Positions 21,230-32,215 of a stretch of DNA of 64,000 nucleotides are shown in pieces. The notes under the pieces are model-generated. The model was not told the DNA's origin and made no database searches. It saw nothing but the letters and a program-made list of their open reading frames with translations. The stretch lies in the NCBI RefSeq assembly GCF_029873635.1, contig NC_080422.1, positions 8,153,764-8,217,763 on the forward strand, read 5' to 3'. The DNA comes from Malania oleifera. Lineage: Eukaryota > Streptophyta > Magnoliopsida > Santalales > Ximeniaceae. How positions within the stretch are numbered: the first letter of the stretch is position 1; the number at the start of each line of letters is the position of its first letter. Position numbers and translations under genes: made by a program.

Positions 21230-21500
21230 ACTTTGGTAGCCTGAACTCAACCTTAGTCGGCTAAAGAATTTCTTCAGGAGTTTGAAGATTAAATTCGGTA
21301 GCCTGAAGAATTAATGCGAAATACAATAAGTTGGCCGAGGTACTTCGGCCGCCTAAACTTGGGTCTTTAGGCACTTGAACTCGCCACTTCAGGAACCTGA
21401 ACCACACTTCAGTCGTCTGACCCTGTATTCCAAGTTAATTTTTCAAAGGTTTAAGGAACTTCGGTCGCCTAGGCTTCGACCTCACTCACCTGAACTTGTG
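21230..21500 (+). repeat. Palindromic motif array in the Sire3 3' LTR
   Basis: Same array as at 3125-3410, with independent changes, for example TCGGTCGCCTAGGCTTCGA near 21464. Confidence 0.6.
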
Positions 21501-21589
21501 GGAAAATTTTAAAATTTGATTTTTATTAAAAGAACTCTTGAGCTATTTCTTTGATCCAAAGGTTGAGATCAATTCTAAGGATAAGACAC

Positions 21590-21597
21590 TATATATA
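21590..21597 (+). promoter_or_regulatory. Sire3 3' LTR TATA box with degenerate MSA-like motif upstream
   Basis: TATATATA; TCCAAAGGTTG lies 35 bp upstream at 21555-21565. Confidence 0.45.
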
Positions 21598-22654
21598 CTA
21601 AATATCTACACCCTAAAACGAAGCTAAGACACACAAAAAGAGAAGAACATATCGTATTGCAAGAACATAGAGAAACTTGACCTGATTGCTATATGATTGC
21701 CTGCACTTCATTTTTCATTCATCTTCTTTGGGCAAATCTACTCCAGAAATTAAAGGGCATTCATTCATTCATTTTTATTTCTTCTTGGTATTGAGGTTTG
21801 GTGATTCAAGTTTTTTTTTTTCTTCAAGAGCTTCTCATCTCATAACTTGTTATTGAATATCATTAGAGAAATTGATCTTGAATGTGCATATACATATAAA
21901 TATTTTTTTAACATGATCATTATCTAAGAAAGGTTTTAGCTATTGGTTGAATAATGTTTGAATCAAGAGCATATCTATTTTTCAAAGAACTTCTCATTCC
22001 AAATTTGTTATTGAAATAAGCCGGGTGATTGATAGTGAGTATATTTTCACATAGAATATTTGGATAATCTTACTACTTGATTAAGGTTTTGTCATTTTGA
22101 TTGAATAATTTGATTCAAGTGCGTATTCAGTTGAAGGATTCATATTTTAGATATATTAAAACACTTGAATATATATCCTTGGTATTCATAAATATTTATT
22201 TTATTGAGGGATATTTTGTTTTGAAAACCTTATACTAAGTATTTTGATCTTTGAATTACATATCATATAAATACTTGCATATTACAAAGATTAGGTTGTG
22301 GTTAAATATTTGAAAGAAAGCTTTTTGATATAGATTGATAAAATATTCAAGATAAAGCTTTTAACAAGTTCATATTAGATATATTTGTGCATCTTTACAA
22401 AGTGAACTAGAACCTTAATATACTCCAAAGCATTTCAAATATTTCATTACTTGGGAGTTTTTGATAAAAAAAAGGATTTGTATGTTGAAGCATAATCATT
22501 CATAAAACGATTGTATCGTTTTCATACATTTTTAGCTTCAAGTTATATCATATGTTAATGTATTAGGAATTTGAATTGTACACACCAACTTTTGCTTAGA
22601 AGCATTTTTTGAGTGTGTTTATAGATTCTATTGTATACACGGTTCGGTGTGTGA

Positions 22655-22770
22655 ACTGGGGTTGAGGAGAGAGTTGTATCTCTTGTATGCAGCGGATTAG
22701 GAGGGAGTTGTATCTCTTGTAAGCAGTGGATTAGAAGGGAGCTATACCTCTTGTAAGCAGCGGATTGTAA
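22655..22770 (+). repeat. Leader minisatellite, Sire3 3' LTR
   Basis: Three copies of the roughly 35-bp unit seen at about 14815-14950. Confidence 0.6.
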
Positions 22771-22814
22771 GGGAAGCTCCTTCCTAATTTAAGGAGCAGG
22801 GATTTTAGTGGAAT

Positions 22815-22866
22815 CCTTGAGTGGGTTGCTCAAGGCAAGGACATAGGCTGAGTTGGTTGAATCTCG
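22815..22866 (+). other. Two-hairpin leader element, Sire3 3' LTR copy
   Basis: Hairpin 1 (CCTTGAG, 7-nt loop, CTCAAGG) is identical in pairing to the 5' LTR copy. Hairpin 2 has outer arms CAAGG and TCTCG, weakened by point changes. Confidence 0.62.
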
Positions 22867-23127
22867 TAAAAAATTGTGTTTGTCTTCTCTCTTCCCTTAA
22901 CTCTTTATTTTCTGCACTACATTATATTAATTGGATTACATGTAGATGTTGAATTACTTTACACACAATTAATAGGGTAAATGGAACTCATTGATAAAAT
23001 AACTTTAATTCAGTCATAAGTCCCTACCATTGATTTGTTAAATATACAAATAGGGAGTAAGTGGTAACTAGGGTCAAATAATTTTTAAAATACCCAATTC
23101 AACCCCATCTTGGGATTACACCTTAAT

Positions 23128-23132
<5 letters not shown>

Positions 23133-23178
<46 letters not shown>

Positions 23179-23285
23179 GTATTATAATTATAGTTTTTAA
23201 AGTTAACAAGTTCAGTTTAACAGTTAACAGTTGCGGTGTATAATTATAAAATTTTACTGATATGGTTGATGGTAAAAGTTTTATG
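23133..23285. other. AT-rich spacer with (TA)n, between Sire3 and Ty3-2
   Basis: A TA microsatellite at 23133-23173, then about 110 bp of AT-rich DNA with no recognisable homology. It should be the continuation of the site into which Sire3 inserted. Confidence 0.5.
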
Positions 23286-24864
23286 AAAAAAGATTTGAAC
23301 ATGAGATAGAGAAGATGGTTATAACTGATTAAAGATTATGATTGCACCATCAACTACCGTCTTGGTAAAGCTTACATGGTGGCAAATGCCTTGAGTCAAA
23401 ACTCATCAAAAGCTTCAGTTTCGGCAATCGTGACTCCATATCAAATTGTAATGGATCTTGAAAGGATGAGTATTGAAATAATGGAGGAGAATCATCAGTT
23501 TATTATTTCAAGCTTGATAATCCAACCAACCTTGAAGGAGAAGATTAAAGCTACACAAATGAAAGATGCAGAGTTGGTAAAGATTATAGATAAAGTACAA
23601 AATGAACTGAAGACAAATTTCAACCTTTCAGATGATGGGGTTTTGAGATTCCAAACCAGATTGTGTATGCCCAATGATAAAGAGATCAAAAGAAAAATCT
23701 TGGAAGAAGCTCATCGATCTCTCTATGCGGTGCATTTGGGAAGCATGAAGATGTATCGAGACTTGAGAGAGTCTTTTTGGTGGAATAACTTGAAAAGGGA
23801 GATTGCATAGTTTGTGGAACAGTGCCTTAGTTGTCAGCAAGTGGGCTGAACATCAGAGGCCTGCAGGACCACTATAACCAATCCACATCCATGAGTGGAA
23901 ATAGGAATACATCTCCATGGATTTTTTGATTGGATTACCACTAAAACTCCATGGGCAAAACGCTATCTGGGTAGTAGTTGATTGTTTAAAAAAAACTACT
24001 TACTTTATTCCAATCAAAGTCAACTACTCTATGAACAAGCTTGCAAATTCGTATGTTCAAGAGATAGTTAGACTTCATGGCGTACCAGTATCTATCATGT
24101 CAGATCGAGATCCACGATTCACATCACAATTTTGGAAGCGTTAGTAAAGAGCCTTGGGATCCCGACTTAGCTTCAGCATGACATTTCATTCTCAAACTGA
24201 TGTGCAATCAAATAGAACCATTCAGATATTAGAGGATATGCTGAGAGTGTGCATGCTGGATTTCAAAGGAAGTTGGATTCAATATCTGCCGTTGGTTGAG
24301 TTCTCCTACAACAAAAACTATTAGTCTAGCTTAAAGATGGCACTGTATGAAGCATTGTATGGTCGAAAGTGTTGATCCCCATTATATTGGGATGAGGTTA
24401 GTGAATGAAAACTTTTAGATCTCAAGATTATATGAAGGACCTCTGAGAAAATTAAGCTCATACGGGACAAAATAAAAATCGCTCAAAATCGACAAAAGAG
24501 CTATGCAGACACCCATTGGCGTGAGTTGGAGTTTTAAGTGAGGGATAATATATTTTTGAAAGTTTCTCCAATGAAAAGAATCATGAGGTTTAGGAAGAAG
24601 GGTAAATTAAGCCCCAGGTATATTGGACTATTCGAAATATTGGAGAAGATTGGTCCAATTATATACAGAATAGCTTTACCTTCTAAACTGTCAAGAATTG
24701 ATGATGTATTCCATATTTTGATGTTAAAGAAGTACATTTCAAACCCTTCACATGTTATAAGCTATGAATCATTGGAAGTTAACGATACTTTATCATATGA
24801 AGAAATGTCAATCCAGATCTTACACACAAAATATCAGGAATTACGCACAAAGAAGGTTCCATTT
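23286..24864 (+). pseudogene. Ty3-2: Gypsy (Tekay/Del type) RNase H-integrase-chromo remnant
   Basis: Starts in the RNase H tail (DYDCTINYRLGKAYMVANAL). It passes through the integrase HHCC region (VHLGSMKMYRDLRESFWW, QCLSCQQV) and the integrase core (MDFLIGLPLKLHGQNAIWVVV, MNKLANSYVQEIVRLHGVPV, SDRDPRFTSQFW). It ends in the C-terminal segment (RKKGKLSPRYIGLFEILEKI, ISNPSHVISYESLEV, YEEMSIQILH). Stops and frameshifts lie at about 23810, 23850, 24142 and 24320-24420. It ends at KKVPF, just before the chromodomain, where the Sire4 LTR begins. No LTR or 5' half belonging to it is visible. Confidence 0.85.
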
Positions 24865-25245
24865 TGTTGACTTTTTGAGTCCAATCTCTGTTTTGATGCT
24901 GACAAAGAACAAGTATCTTATATGTGTATTTAGTGTGTGAATAGGTTAACATGTCAGCATAGACATAAGATACATGAGAAATGGAAGTCAAGAGGGAACG
25001 TAAAGCTCACATAACTTGGCATATTCCATGGCGAATTAGAGGAGTAAAAGAAGAAGAAGAAGACATTTGTTTTATATTATATTACATTTAGTTTTTGATT
25101 TGATCTGTAATAATACATGACATGCATGATATGATTAAATGCTCAAAACAAACCATAGACTGACCATAGGGACCCAACCATAAATGAAAAAAACATTTTT
25201 TAAAATATTAAAATTATGCAAAGGTTTTTCAAAAATCTTTGCTAA

Positions 25246-25330
25246 CTCAACCGAACCCATTGAGAAATTCAAATCTAGTGTGTGAGGTCAGCCGACCGAT
25301 GTTAGGGTTAGCCAACTGAACTTCTCCGGT
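25246..25330 (+). repeat. Contracted palindromic motif array, Sire4 5' LTR
   Basis: Only three or four motif copies remain (CAACCGAACC, CAGCCGACCGATG, AGCCAACTGAAC). The homologous LTR at 45600-45970 has about twelve. Confidence 0.55.
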
Positions 25331-25400
25331 TCCAGTTATTTTCTAGCGCTAATCACATTTAATTTTTAATCAAAAAATTTGAAAAATACCTAGTGTGTCC

Positions 25401-25435
25401 CCAAACGGTCACTTTTTCAAAAAAATCTATAAATA
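25401..25435 (+). promoter_or_regulatory. Sire4 core promoter: MSA-like motif and TATA box
   Basis: CCAAACGGTCA at 25401-25411 and TATAAATA at 25428-25435. The MSA consensus is YCYAACGGYYA, so there is one mismatch. Confidence 0.5.
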
Positions 25436-26223
25436 CCCATTTTATTTGCTTAGTTAGCAACTTTGATTAATTTCAAAGCTCTCTCAAATATTTTTTTAAT
25501 CAAAGTTCCTTCACTTTAATTATTATTGCAAAATCTTTTTGGGGTAAATTTTTCATTCTCTCCCACTCTCTTTCCTTTCATTCATTTAAAAAACACTTTT
25601 GAAAGTGAGCATTTATTTATTTAGGGTATTTAGTTTTACATCCATAGCATTTACTCTCACTTGTTCTTTATTTTTGAAAATCATTCTTGAGAGTATGCTT
25701 AAGTGTTTTTCCCATACATTTTTCTTGATAAACATTTTTGGGAAAAACAAGTTCTTGCTTGTGAATCTTTTGCACTTCCATTGAAAGATTCATAAGCTCA
25801 TCTTGATTTATTGCACAAATATTTTTAAGCTTAAATCCTTGTTTCTCCAAACAAATTCTTTTTGCAAAATCTTTATTGGAGAACATATGTTTCACATTCA
25901 GATCTTTGAAATGCTTTATTACTCACTCCATATTTCAAATCAAAGATCATATATTCTTATTTGTTCAAAAATCACTTTGAAAGCAAACACCCTAGGTTCT
26001 CCTGATTTTTATTGAAAAATATTTTTGGAGAAATATTTATTTGGATCTTTGAAGTGCTTATCGTATACATAATATTCAAAGACTACAAAATTATTTTGAG
26101 AAAATTACCTTACTCTTCGAAGCATATTTCATATCATATTTGAGAGTGCATTGTTAGTGCTTTATTGTGTACATCTTTGCTTGTATTTAGAAGCATGTAT
26201 TTTGTACACAAAGTATTTTACGT

Positions 26224-26516
26224 ACCAGTTGGGTTCAGCCTGTAAATTGAACTGGGGAGTCTGTGCCCCATAAAGGAGACTGATTTGGTTCAGCTCGATA
26301 AATTGAATTGGGGAGTTTCTGCCCCATAAAGGAGACCAATTGGGTTAATCCTGTAAATTGAACTGGGGAGTCCCTGCCCCGTAATGGAGACCAGTTCAGC
26401 TTAGCCTGGTAATTGAGTTGGGGTATTCCTTGCCCCATAAGGAGAGGTTGTATAGTTGTGGCTCATCCATGCAATTGAGCTGGGGTTTACCTTGCCCCGT
26501 AAGGAAAGTGTGTAAA
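26224..26516 (+). repeat. Leader minisatellite, Sire4 5' LTR
   Basis: Five copies of a roughly 56-bp unit (core: GTAAATTGAACTGGGGAGT...GCCCCATAAAGGAGAC). Each has a small GGGG...CCCC hairpin potential. Sire6 has two copies at the same place (57963-58080). A minus-strand reading frame through it is an artefact of the repeat. Confidence 0.8.
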
Positions 26517-26559
26517 TGGCTTCCGCTCTACCCGTTTAAGTAAGTAGGGATAGTGGAAT

Positions 26560-26611
26560 CCTTGGGGGGTATGCCCGAGGCAGGGATGTAGGATGGTTTG
26601 ACCGAACCTCA
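26560..26611 (+). other. Two-hairpin leader element, Sire4 copy
   Basis: Hairpin 1: CCTTGGG (26560-26566), 7-nt loop, CCCGAGG (26574-26580), seven pairs with one G-T wobble. Hairpin 2 follows, with weaker outer arms (CAGGG/CCTCA). Confidence 0.62.
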
Positions 26612-27006
26612 ATAACAAATATCATATTTCTCTCTCTTTATCTTATTTATTTTACGCACGTTAATTTCTATTTGTGTATGTTTGGTCATTTATGGTTATA
26701 ACTATTTTGCATGCACTTATACTTTATTTAAGTAAGATATGTCACGTGTTGTATTTATTGCCTAACCATTTTACATACACACTTCAAACTTAAATGGGAT
26801 AAGAGGTGGTGATTGTATGCAAATATTTAATTTGTTAAAAATGTCATATTTGTTTTTAAATATTTGCATACTTGATTAATTGAGGGAATTGAGATTGCTT
26901 AGAAAGGCCCTAGGTTGCAAAATACTGTCTGAGATCTTAAATTGACTTAGAAAGTTTTAAATCTCCAATTCACCCTCCCTCTTGGGATCACACCAATTAC
27001 ATCAGT

Positions 27007-27019
27007 TGGTATCAGAGCC
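27007..27019 (+). promoter_or_regulatory. Sire4 primer binding site
   Basis: TGGTATCAGAGCC, complementary to the initiator Met tRNA 3' end, 2 bp after the LTR. Confidence 0.85.
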
Positions 27020-27400
27020 TGGTTGTAATAAGCTTAACCGCTATTTGCATGAAGATTGCAACAACTCGTTTTTATGTGTCCATGTTTTGAGTGTCAATCC
27101 TTTGCAAATATTCTACTGCTTTTTATTGTATAAATTTTACCATTTGAATATTGAAAATGATTTTTGTAAAATCAATTGATTGGAGGTTTTGGAAAGTGTT
27201 TGGCAATGGAAATCATATCTCATTGAAAATGTTTTCAAAATGCAGAGTTTCCCAAACCTGAAAATGAATTGAATGAGCATGACATGAACTTAATGCATAT
27301 CATTTGAGTGTCATGTATCTTAAATTTTGCCTTAGCTACTAACGTGTTTGTGAAGTTTTTGTCCTATATTAGTACTATGGAAATTTGGGAACCATAAGTA
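27020..27400 (+). pseudogene. Sire4 gag stub
   Basis: Degenerate Gag N-terminal region. From about 27178 it reads DWRFWKVFGNGNHISL, like DWKVWKIVSKGNHIP of Sire3, and it ends near STMEIWEP (about 27395). There are several stops and frameshifts. The rest of Sire4 gag-pol is missing. The next recognisable coding sequence (28056) is Gypsy. Confidence 0.65.
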
Positions 27401-27499
27401 GTATGGAAAAATCGAGAGAGATGAGAACTCCAAGGATTCCGAGTTTAAATGTTTATCTGCCTCCATCTATTTTATTAAATATTTCATACCATGATTCTT

Positions 27500-27549
<50 letters not shown>

Positions 27550-27791
27550 GTTAAATCCTTAGTTGAATCATATGTTATAGCATTTTATCTTATGAGATGC
27601 TTTACAAGAAATTTCATTAATACTCATTAGATGTTAAGATTAAGTATGAAGAAGGGGTTATGATGCTTTAAATGTCTAAAGAGTGTTTTGTGCTTAAATT
27701 CTTAAATTTTAGTGTACACTATTATTATTCTATGATTATTTGAAAAGCAAGACAACAAGAAAATCTTAATTGATTATATCTAATATATTTG

Positions 27792-27839
<48 letters not shown>

Positions 27840-28003
27840 TTATGATTGGTTATTATATAATAATATTGGTTAGGATGCCCTTCATCATATACACATCTTA
27901 TTGTCATAGGATAACTTAGTTCGTGGACACCATTTGGTCCAAATCATTGGGTTATGTGTAATAGTCCCCAAAAAAAAAAAAAAAAAAAAATAAAATAAAA
28001 TAA

Positions 28004-28051
<48 letters not shown>

Positions 28052-28055
28052 TGGA
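27401..28055. other. AT-rich region with three simple repeats, no gene
   Basis: Holds (TA)n at 27503-27546 and 27792-27838, then poly(A) running into (AAAT)n and (AAT)n at 27968-28051. ORFs here are translations of these tracts. The origin is unassigned; it lies at the junction between the Sire4 gag stub and Ty3-3. Confidence 0.6.
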
Positions 28056-29031
28056 AAAAAGGGTTTATCAAACCCAGTGTGTCACCATGGGGAGCACTAG
28101 TTCTATTTATTAAAAAGAAAGACGGGTCAATGAGAATATACATTGATTACCGGGAAATATATAAGGTGACAATTAAGAACAATTATCCACTACCCTGTAT
28201 AGATAACTTGTTTAACCAACCCAAGGGAACACAAGTCTTCTCCAAGATCGATCTCTAATTAGGGTATCATCAGGTGAAAATCAAGTTAGAGGATGTTCCA
28301 AAGACTGCATTCCGAACTAGGTATGGTCATTATGAATTCTTAGTTATGCCATTCTTAACGACTATTGCTCCTGCTACATTTATGAACCTTATAAATAGGG
28401 TTTTTCATGAAAATCTAGATCAATTTGTGGTGATACTTATTGATGATATTTTGATTTATTCAAAGAGTCCCGAGGAGCATGAGAACCCTCTGAGGTTGGT
28501 ACTCCAAGTGCTAAGAGAAAAGAAGCTATATGCTAAATTTAATAAATGTGAGTTTTGGCCGGAAAAAGTTGTATTCCCATGACATGTGATATCTAGGGAT
28601 GGTATTTTTGTGGACCCAAGTAAAATAGAGGCAGTAGTGGATTGGGTGAGACCGAAGAATGTTCACGAGGTCAAAAGTTTCCTAGGTTTGACAGGATATA
28701 ATCACCGATTCATGGAAGGGTTAAATTATCAAGTCCTCAGATGAGACTGACAAGGAAGAATGTGAAGAATGAGTGGAATGATGAATGTGAGCAAAGCTCT
28801 TAAGAATCAAAGCAATGACTCATCACTGTGCCGGTACTGACAATTCCTTGAAGGGATGGTGGTAATGTGATTTACAATGATGCATCTCAGAAATGGCTTG
28901 GGTGTGTATTAATGCAATGGGGGAAGGTCATTGTATATGCTTCTCGGTAACTCAAGGAGTATGAGAAGAATTACCTTACGCACGATGTGGAACTGGTAGA
29001 AGTGGTATTCGTGTTAAAAATTTGGAAACAC
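28056..29031 (+). pseudogene. Ty3-3: Gypsy reverse transcriptase-RNase H part
   Basis: Translation begins [20 protein letters not shown] and [11 protein letters not shown], the RT N-terminal blocks of a Tekay/Del chromovirus. It continues through [28 protein letters not shown], the LIDDILIYS active-site box and KCEFW, into RNase H (about 28860 onward). A stop precedes LGYHQ at about 28256, and others follow after 28580. The sequence stops within KIWKHYL at 29031, exactly where the truncated Sire5 LTR begins. Confidence 0.87.
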
Positions 29032-30039
29032 TATCTTGCATCCATTTGAAAAATCAGAGAGTGTGAGAGTTTCTCTTGTGCATATGTGATTATTATTCTT
29101 TCCTAATACTCCCTCTTGTATGTGTACTTGAGATTATTTCTTTGGGAGTTTAGCTTAGGTTTATCCCACAGATTTCTCCTCTATAAATCTCATGTGGGAT
29201 TAAACCAAGAAAGCTTAGGATATTTGCATTCCATTGCAAGTGTCAAAGAGCTTTGCTTTTGGTGTGCAAAGATTTTTCAAACAAGCAAGTAATCTTTTCA
29301 AAATAGCTTTGTGCTTATATCATTGAAGAAAACCATTCTAAAACTAGTTTGATTATCTTCTTAATATATTTGGAATATTGATGAGCTATTGAAATATCTT
29401 ATTTAGATTCCAAGTCATTGCTTGTATTGATTATCCTTGAGCATCATATTGCTCGTATTGTGTTGAATACTCTTGAGCTTCATATTGACTATACACTGTT
29501 GAGTATTGATTGAACATATCTTGCATCAATGAGCTTACACTATATTCATGCTATTGATGCGTAAGTGATTGAGCGCATTTGGGTACACATCCGCTTTATG
29601 TGAAAGCACTTTTCTGTTGTACTATTTGATTGTAAAATCTGAGTGTTTCCAGGTATGGTCTGAGGGGGCGGTAATCTATCCCGGTAAGGATTGTTGTAAT
29701 GGTTGAGGTTAGTCCCTTGAATTGACCTAGTTTGTATAGGTGCCGCTCTACTTATTTAAGTGAGCAAGTTATAGTGGTAATCCTTGTGCTTGTTAGCCAA
29801 GGCGAGGACGTAGGCAATTGGCCGAACCTCGATAACATCTCTGTGTGTCACTTTTACTTTACTGCTTTTTGGTGCATGTGACATTAATTAAAATGCTTTA
29901 TTTAAATTCTGGTATATTTACTTTGGTTGCACTAGGTTTTCCTTAAGGTTGTGAACATACTGGTATTAGAACATTCACGTAGGGATTAAATTTAAAAATA
30001 CCAATTCAGCCCCCTCTTGGGATCTCGGTAAGGCTAACA
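29032..30039 (+). repeat. Sire5 5' LTR, 5'-truncated
   Basis: Corresponds to 36504-37512 of the 3' LTR, almost base for base. The promoter half is deleted, so this copy cannot be transcribed from its own U3. It retains the leader with the two-hairpin element (29782-29831) and ends AGGCTAACA. Confidence 0.88.
29782..29831 (+). other. Two-hairpin leader element, Sire5 5' LTR copy
   Basis: Hairpin 1 keeps the 7-7-7 layout but only five contiguous pairs (CCTTG/CAAGG). Hairpin 2 is the clearest in the window: CGAGG...GGC, AATTG, GCC...CCTCG. Confidence 0.62.
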
Positions 30040-30040
30040 A

Positions 30041-30054
30041 TTGGTATTAGAGTC
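30041..30054 (+). promoter_or_regulatory. Sire5 primer binding site, one change
   Basis: TTGGTATTAGAGTC: the usual TGGTATCAGAG with C to T, 1 bp after the LTR. Confidence 0.8.
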
Positions 30055-30094
30055 ACGTAGCATAGACTAGTTGTTATTTTGCAAAAGATCATAT

Positions 30095-31680
30095 ATGGCT
30101 CGTAGCTCTATGACCCCTTTCCCTGAGGGACCATCTTCTACACAACCTCCTGTTTTCAGTGGTCTTAATTACACCTTCTGGAAACAAAGGATGCACATCT
30201 ACCTTTAGAATACTGATTGGAAGGTGTAGAGGATTGTCTCTAAGGGAAACTATGTCCGTATGAAAATAGTGGGTGCAACTACGGTTCCTAGGACTGAGGA
30301 TAAGTATGAAGATGATGATATGAAAGCTGTTAGTCTTAATGCTACTGCCATGAATATTTTATATTGTAGTCTTGATATAAATGAATTTTACAAAATTATG
30401 GCATGTTCTACTGCAAAAGAAATATGGGGTAAGTTAGAGGTCACTTATGAGGGTACTAGAGACGTGAAGGACAGTAGGATAGATATGTTGACCAGTGAGT
30501 ATGAGACATTTAGGATGAATATAGGCGAGTCCCTTTAGAGCATGTACACTAGATTCACACACAACATAAACTCACTACATGCATTAGGAAAGACCTATTC
30601 CACATATGAGATGATTAGGAAGATCCTTAGAGGCTTACCTCCTGTTTGGGAAGCCAAAGCCACGACCATTGTTGAGGGTAGAGATCTTAAGGCCATGACC
30701 TTAGATGAATTGATAGGTTCCTTAATCAAATATGAATTGAGCATAAACGAGAGACTTAATGAGCATAATAGGGCTAAGAAGGTTACTTCATTAAAAGCTT
30801 CCACTAATATATCTAGTGAGTGCAGTGAATTTGACACTGATGGTGAAATGGCTATGCTAACCAAAAAATTTAGCAGATTTTTCAGGAAGAACAGGAAGCG
30901 TTATAAAAAATATAGAGAGTCTACTAATGAGAAGGGAGAGTCCAGCAAAAGAAAATTAAAAATCAAATGCTCCTACGTGCTATAACTGCAACAAGGTGGG
31001 GCACATCAAACCTGACTGCCCACTACTGAAAAAGGAGGCTAAGAAAAAGATGAAAGCCATGAAGGTCGGGACTTCATGGGACCAACTCAGAAGTAGCGAC
31101 TCAGAATTAGATCACGGCGACTCAGAGGTCGCTAATTTGTGCTTGATGGCACACAAGGATGAGGTATTGTCTTCTAGTTCATTGTCTTCATATTGTTCAT
31201 CTAATGATTGTGATTCTGATTGCATGCCTACATTTAGAGAATTACAATTTGAATATATTTGTGTCTTTAAATTATTAAGAAAAATGACCAAATAAAATAA
31301 TGATTTGAAAAATAAATGTGAAAATTAGTCAAAGTTGTTTAATATGGCAAAAACCTCTCATGCCTCTATTTTAAAAGAAAAAATGCCGCTATTGTTGAGC
31401 TTGAGAAGAAATTGGAGGATAGCTCCAAAATCATTTTTAAATTCACTGAGGGCAAAAACAATTTTGAAAAACTACTTGGTGCCCAAAAAAACTCCTTAAG
31501 TAAAGAGGGTCTTGGTTTTAATGGTGTTGAAAATGTTAGATGACCTAATCTTTACTTAGGACACTTTACACGTGAGTCAAAATCTCATTTTCCTCCTAAA
31601 GCGCCTAAGTGTAGATTAAGATGCTTTAAATGTAAACAGATTGGTCACATTCAATTTGACTGTCCACTTAGGAATAAGCA
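30095..31680 (+). pseudogene. Sire5 gag
   Basis: ATG at 30095 (MARSSMTPFPEGPSSTQPP). In-frame stops at about 30208, 30226 and 30537; the same frame is used at 30260-30538 and 30542-30985. A frameshift near 30960 precedes the piece 30996-31295. Gag core (STAKEIWGKLEVTYEG, YTRFTHNINSL, LRGLPPVW), a first knuckle CYNCNKVGHIKPDC spanning the frameshift, an acidic/serine stretch, coiled-coil remains and a second knuckle CFKCKQIGHIQFDC (about 31622). Confidence 0.87.
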
Positions 31681-31780
31681 TGCTAGAATTAGGAAGGTAT
31701 AGGTAGTTAAGGGAGATCCGACTACTAACCCCCACGGACCCAACAAAATTTGGGGACCAGCATTAGTCACTGAACTTATT

Positions 31781-32215
31781 TTGCAAATATGCTTAAGGTC
31801 GTCCTCCTCCAAGGACAGGTGGTACTTGGATAGCGGGTGCTCACGACACATGACCGGCAACAAGGGAAAATTCACCTCAGTTATTCCCAAGGATGGAGGC
31901 TATGTGACATTTGGTGACAATGCCAAAGGACGCATCATCAAGGTAGGTAAGGTTGGTAAGAACTCCTCTCTTACAATTGACAATGTTTTGTTAGTCGATG
32001 GGTTGAAGCATAATATACTTAGCATTAGTCAGTTGTGTGACATAGGATATAAAGTATCTTTTGAAAATGATAAATGCATAGTAGAAAATAAAACATATCA
32101 CAAAGTACTTTTCACTGCCGATAGACATGAAAATGTTTATACTACCTCTCTTGATAATTTAGCTTCACAACAAGTAACATGTTTTTCTGCTATGAATGAA
32201 GCTAGTTGGTTATGA
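31781..32215 (+). pseudogene. Sire5 aspartic protease and start of integrase
   Basis: 144-aa open piece with the protease motif RWYLDSGCSRHMTG (DSG intact), then GGYVTFGDNAKG, GLKHNILSISQL and the integrase boundary MNEASWL, ending in TGA where relatives continue with a Trp-His pair. The protease itself looks complete. Confidence 0.88.

Larger units (their letters stand above)
2680..23132 (+). mobile_element. Sire3: complete Copia/Sirevirus retrotransposon, split by Sire2
   Basis: Order: 5' LTR (2680-3658 plus 13937-15307), primer site (15310-15322), gag (15363-17037), protease (about 17080-17434), integrase-RT-RNase H (17457-20141), non-coding 3' region with several purine tracts, final polypurine tract (20769-20782), 3' LTR (20783-23132). 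The joined 5' LTR is about 2345 bp and the 3' LTR is 2350 bp. The flanks carry ATATA (2675-2679) and ATATA (23133-23137), a plausible 5-bp target duplication in a TA-rich site. Gag-pol is broken by at least one frameshift and several stops, so the copy is non-autonomous. Confidence 0.88.
20783..23132 (+). repeat. Sire3 3' LTR
   Basis: 2350 bp, TGTTGATT to ATCAACA. Contains the motif array (21230-21500), TATA box (21590-21597), leader minisatellite and two-hairpin element (22815-22866). It is uninterrupted and so shows the original state of the site entered by Sire2 in the 5' LTR. Confidence 0.9.
24865..27004 (+). repeat. Sire4 5' LTR
   Basis: 2140 bp, TGTTGACTTTTTGAGTCC to ATTACATCA, followed by a primer site. 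It contains a residual motif array (25246-25330), AACGG motif, TATA box (25428-25435), a five-unit leader minisatellite (26224-26516) and the two-hairpin element. It aligns well with the LTR at 45203-46704. Confidence 0.88.

Noticed and set aside
26235..26438. Minus-strand 67-aa ORF with internal repeats
   Set aside because: Reads through the 56-bp leader minisatellite of the Sire4 LTR; the repeat explains both the open frame and the repetitive protein.
27385..28143. ORFs with Ile-Tyr or poly-Leu runs
   Set aside because: Products of (TA)n and (AAT)n microsatellites.
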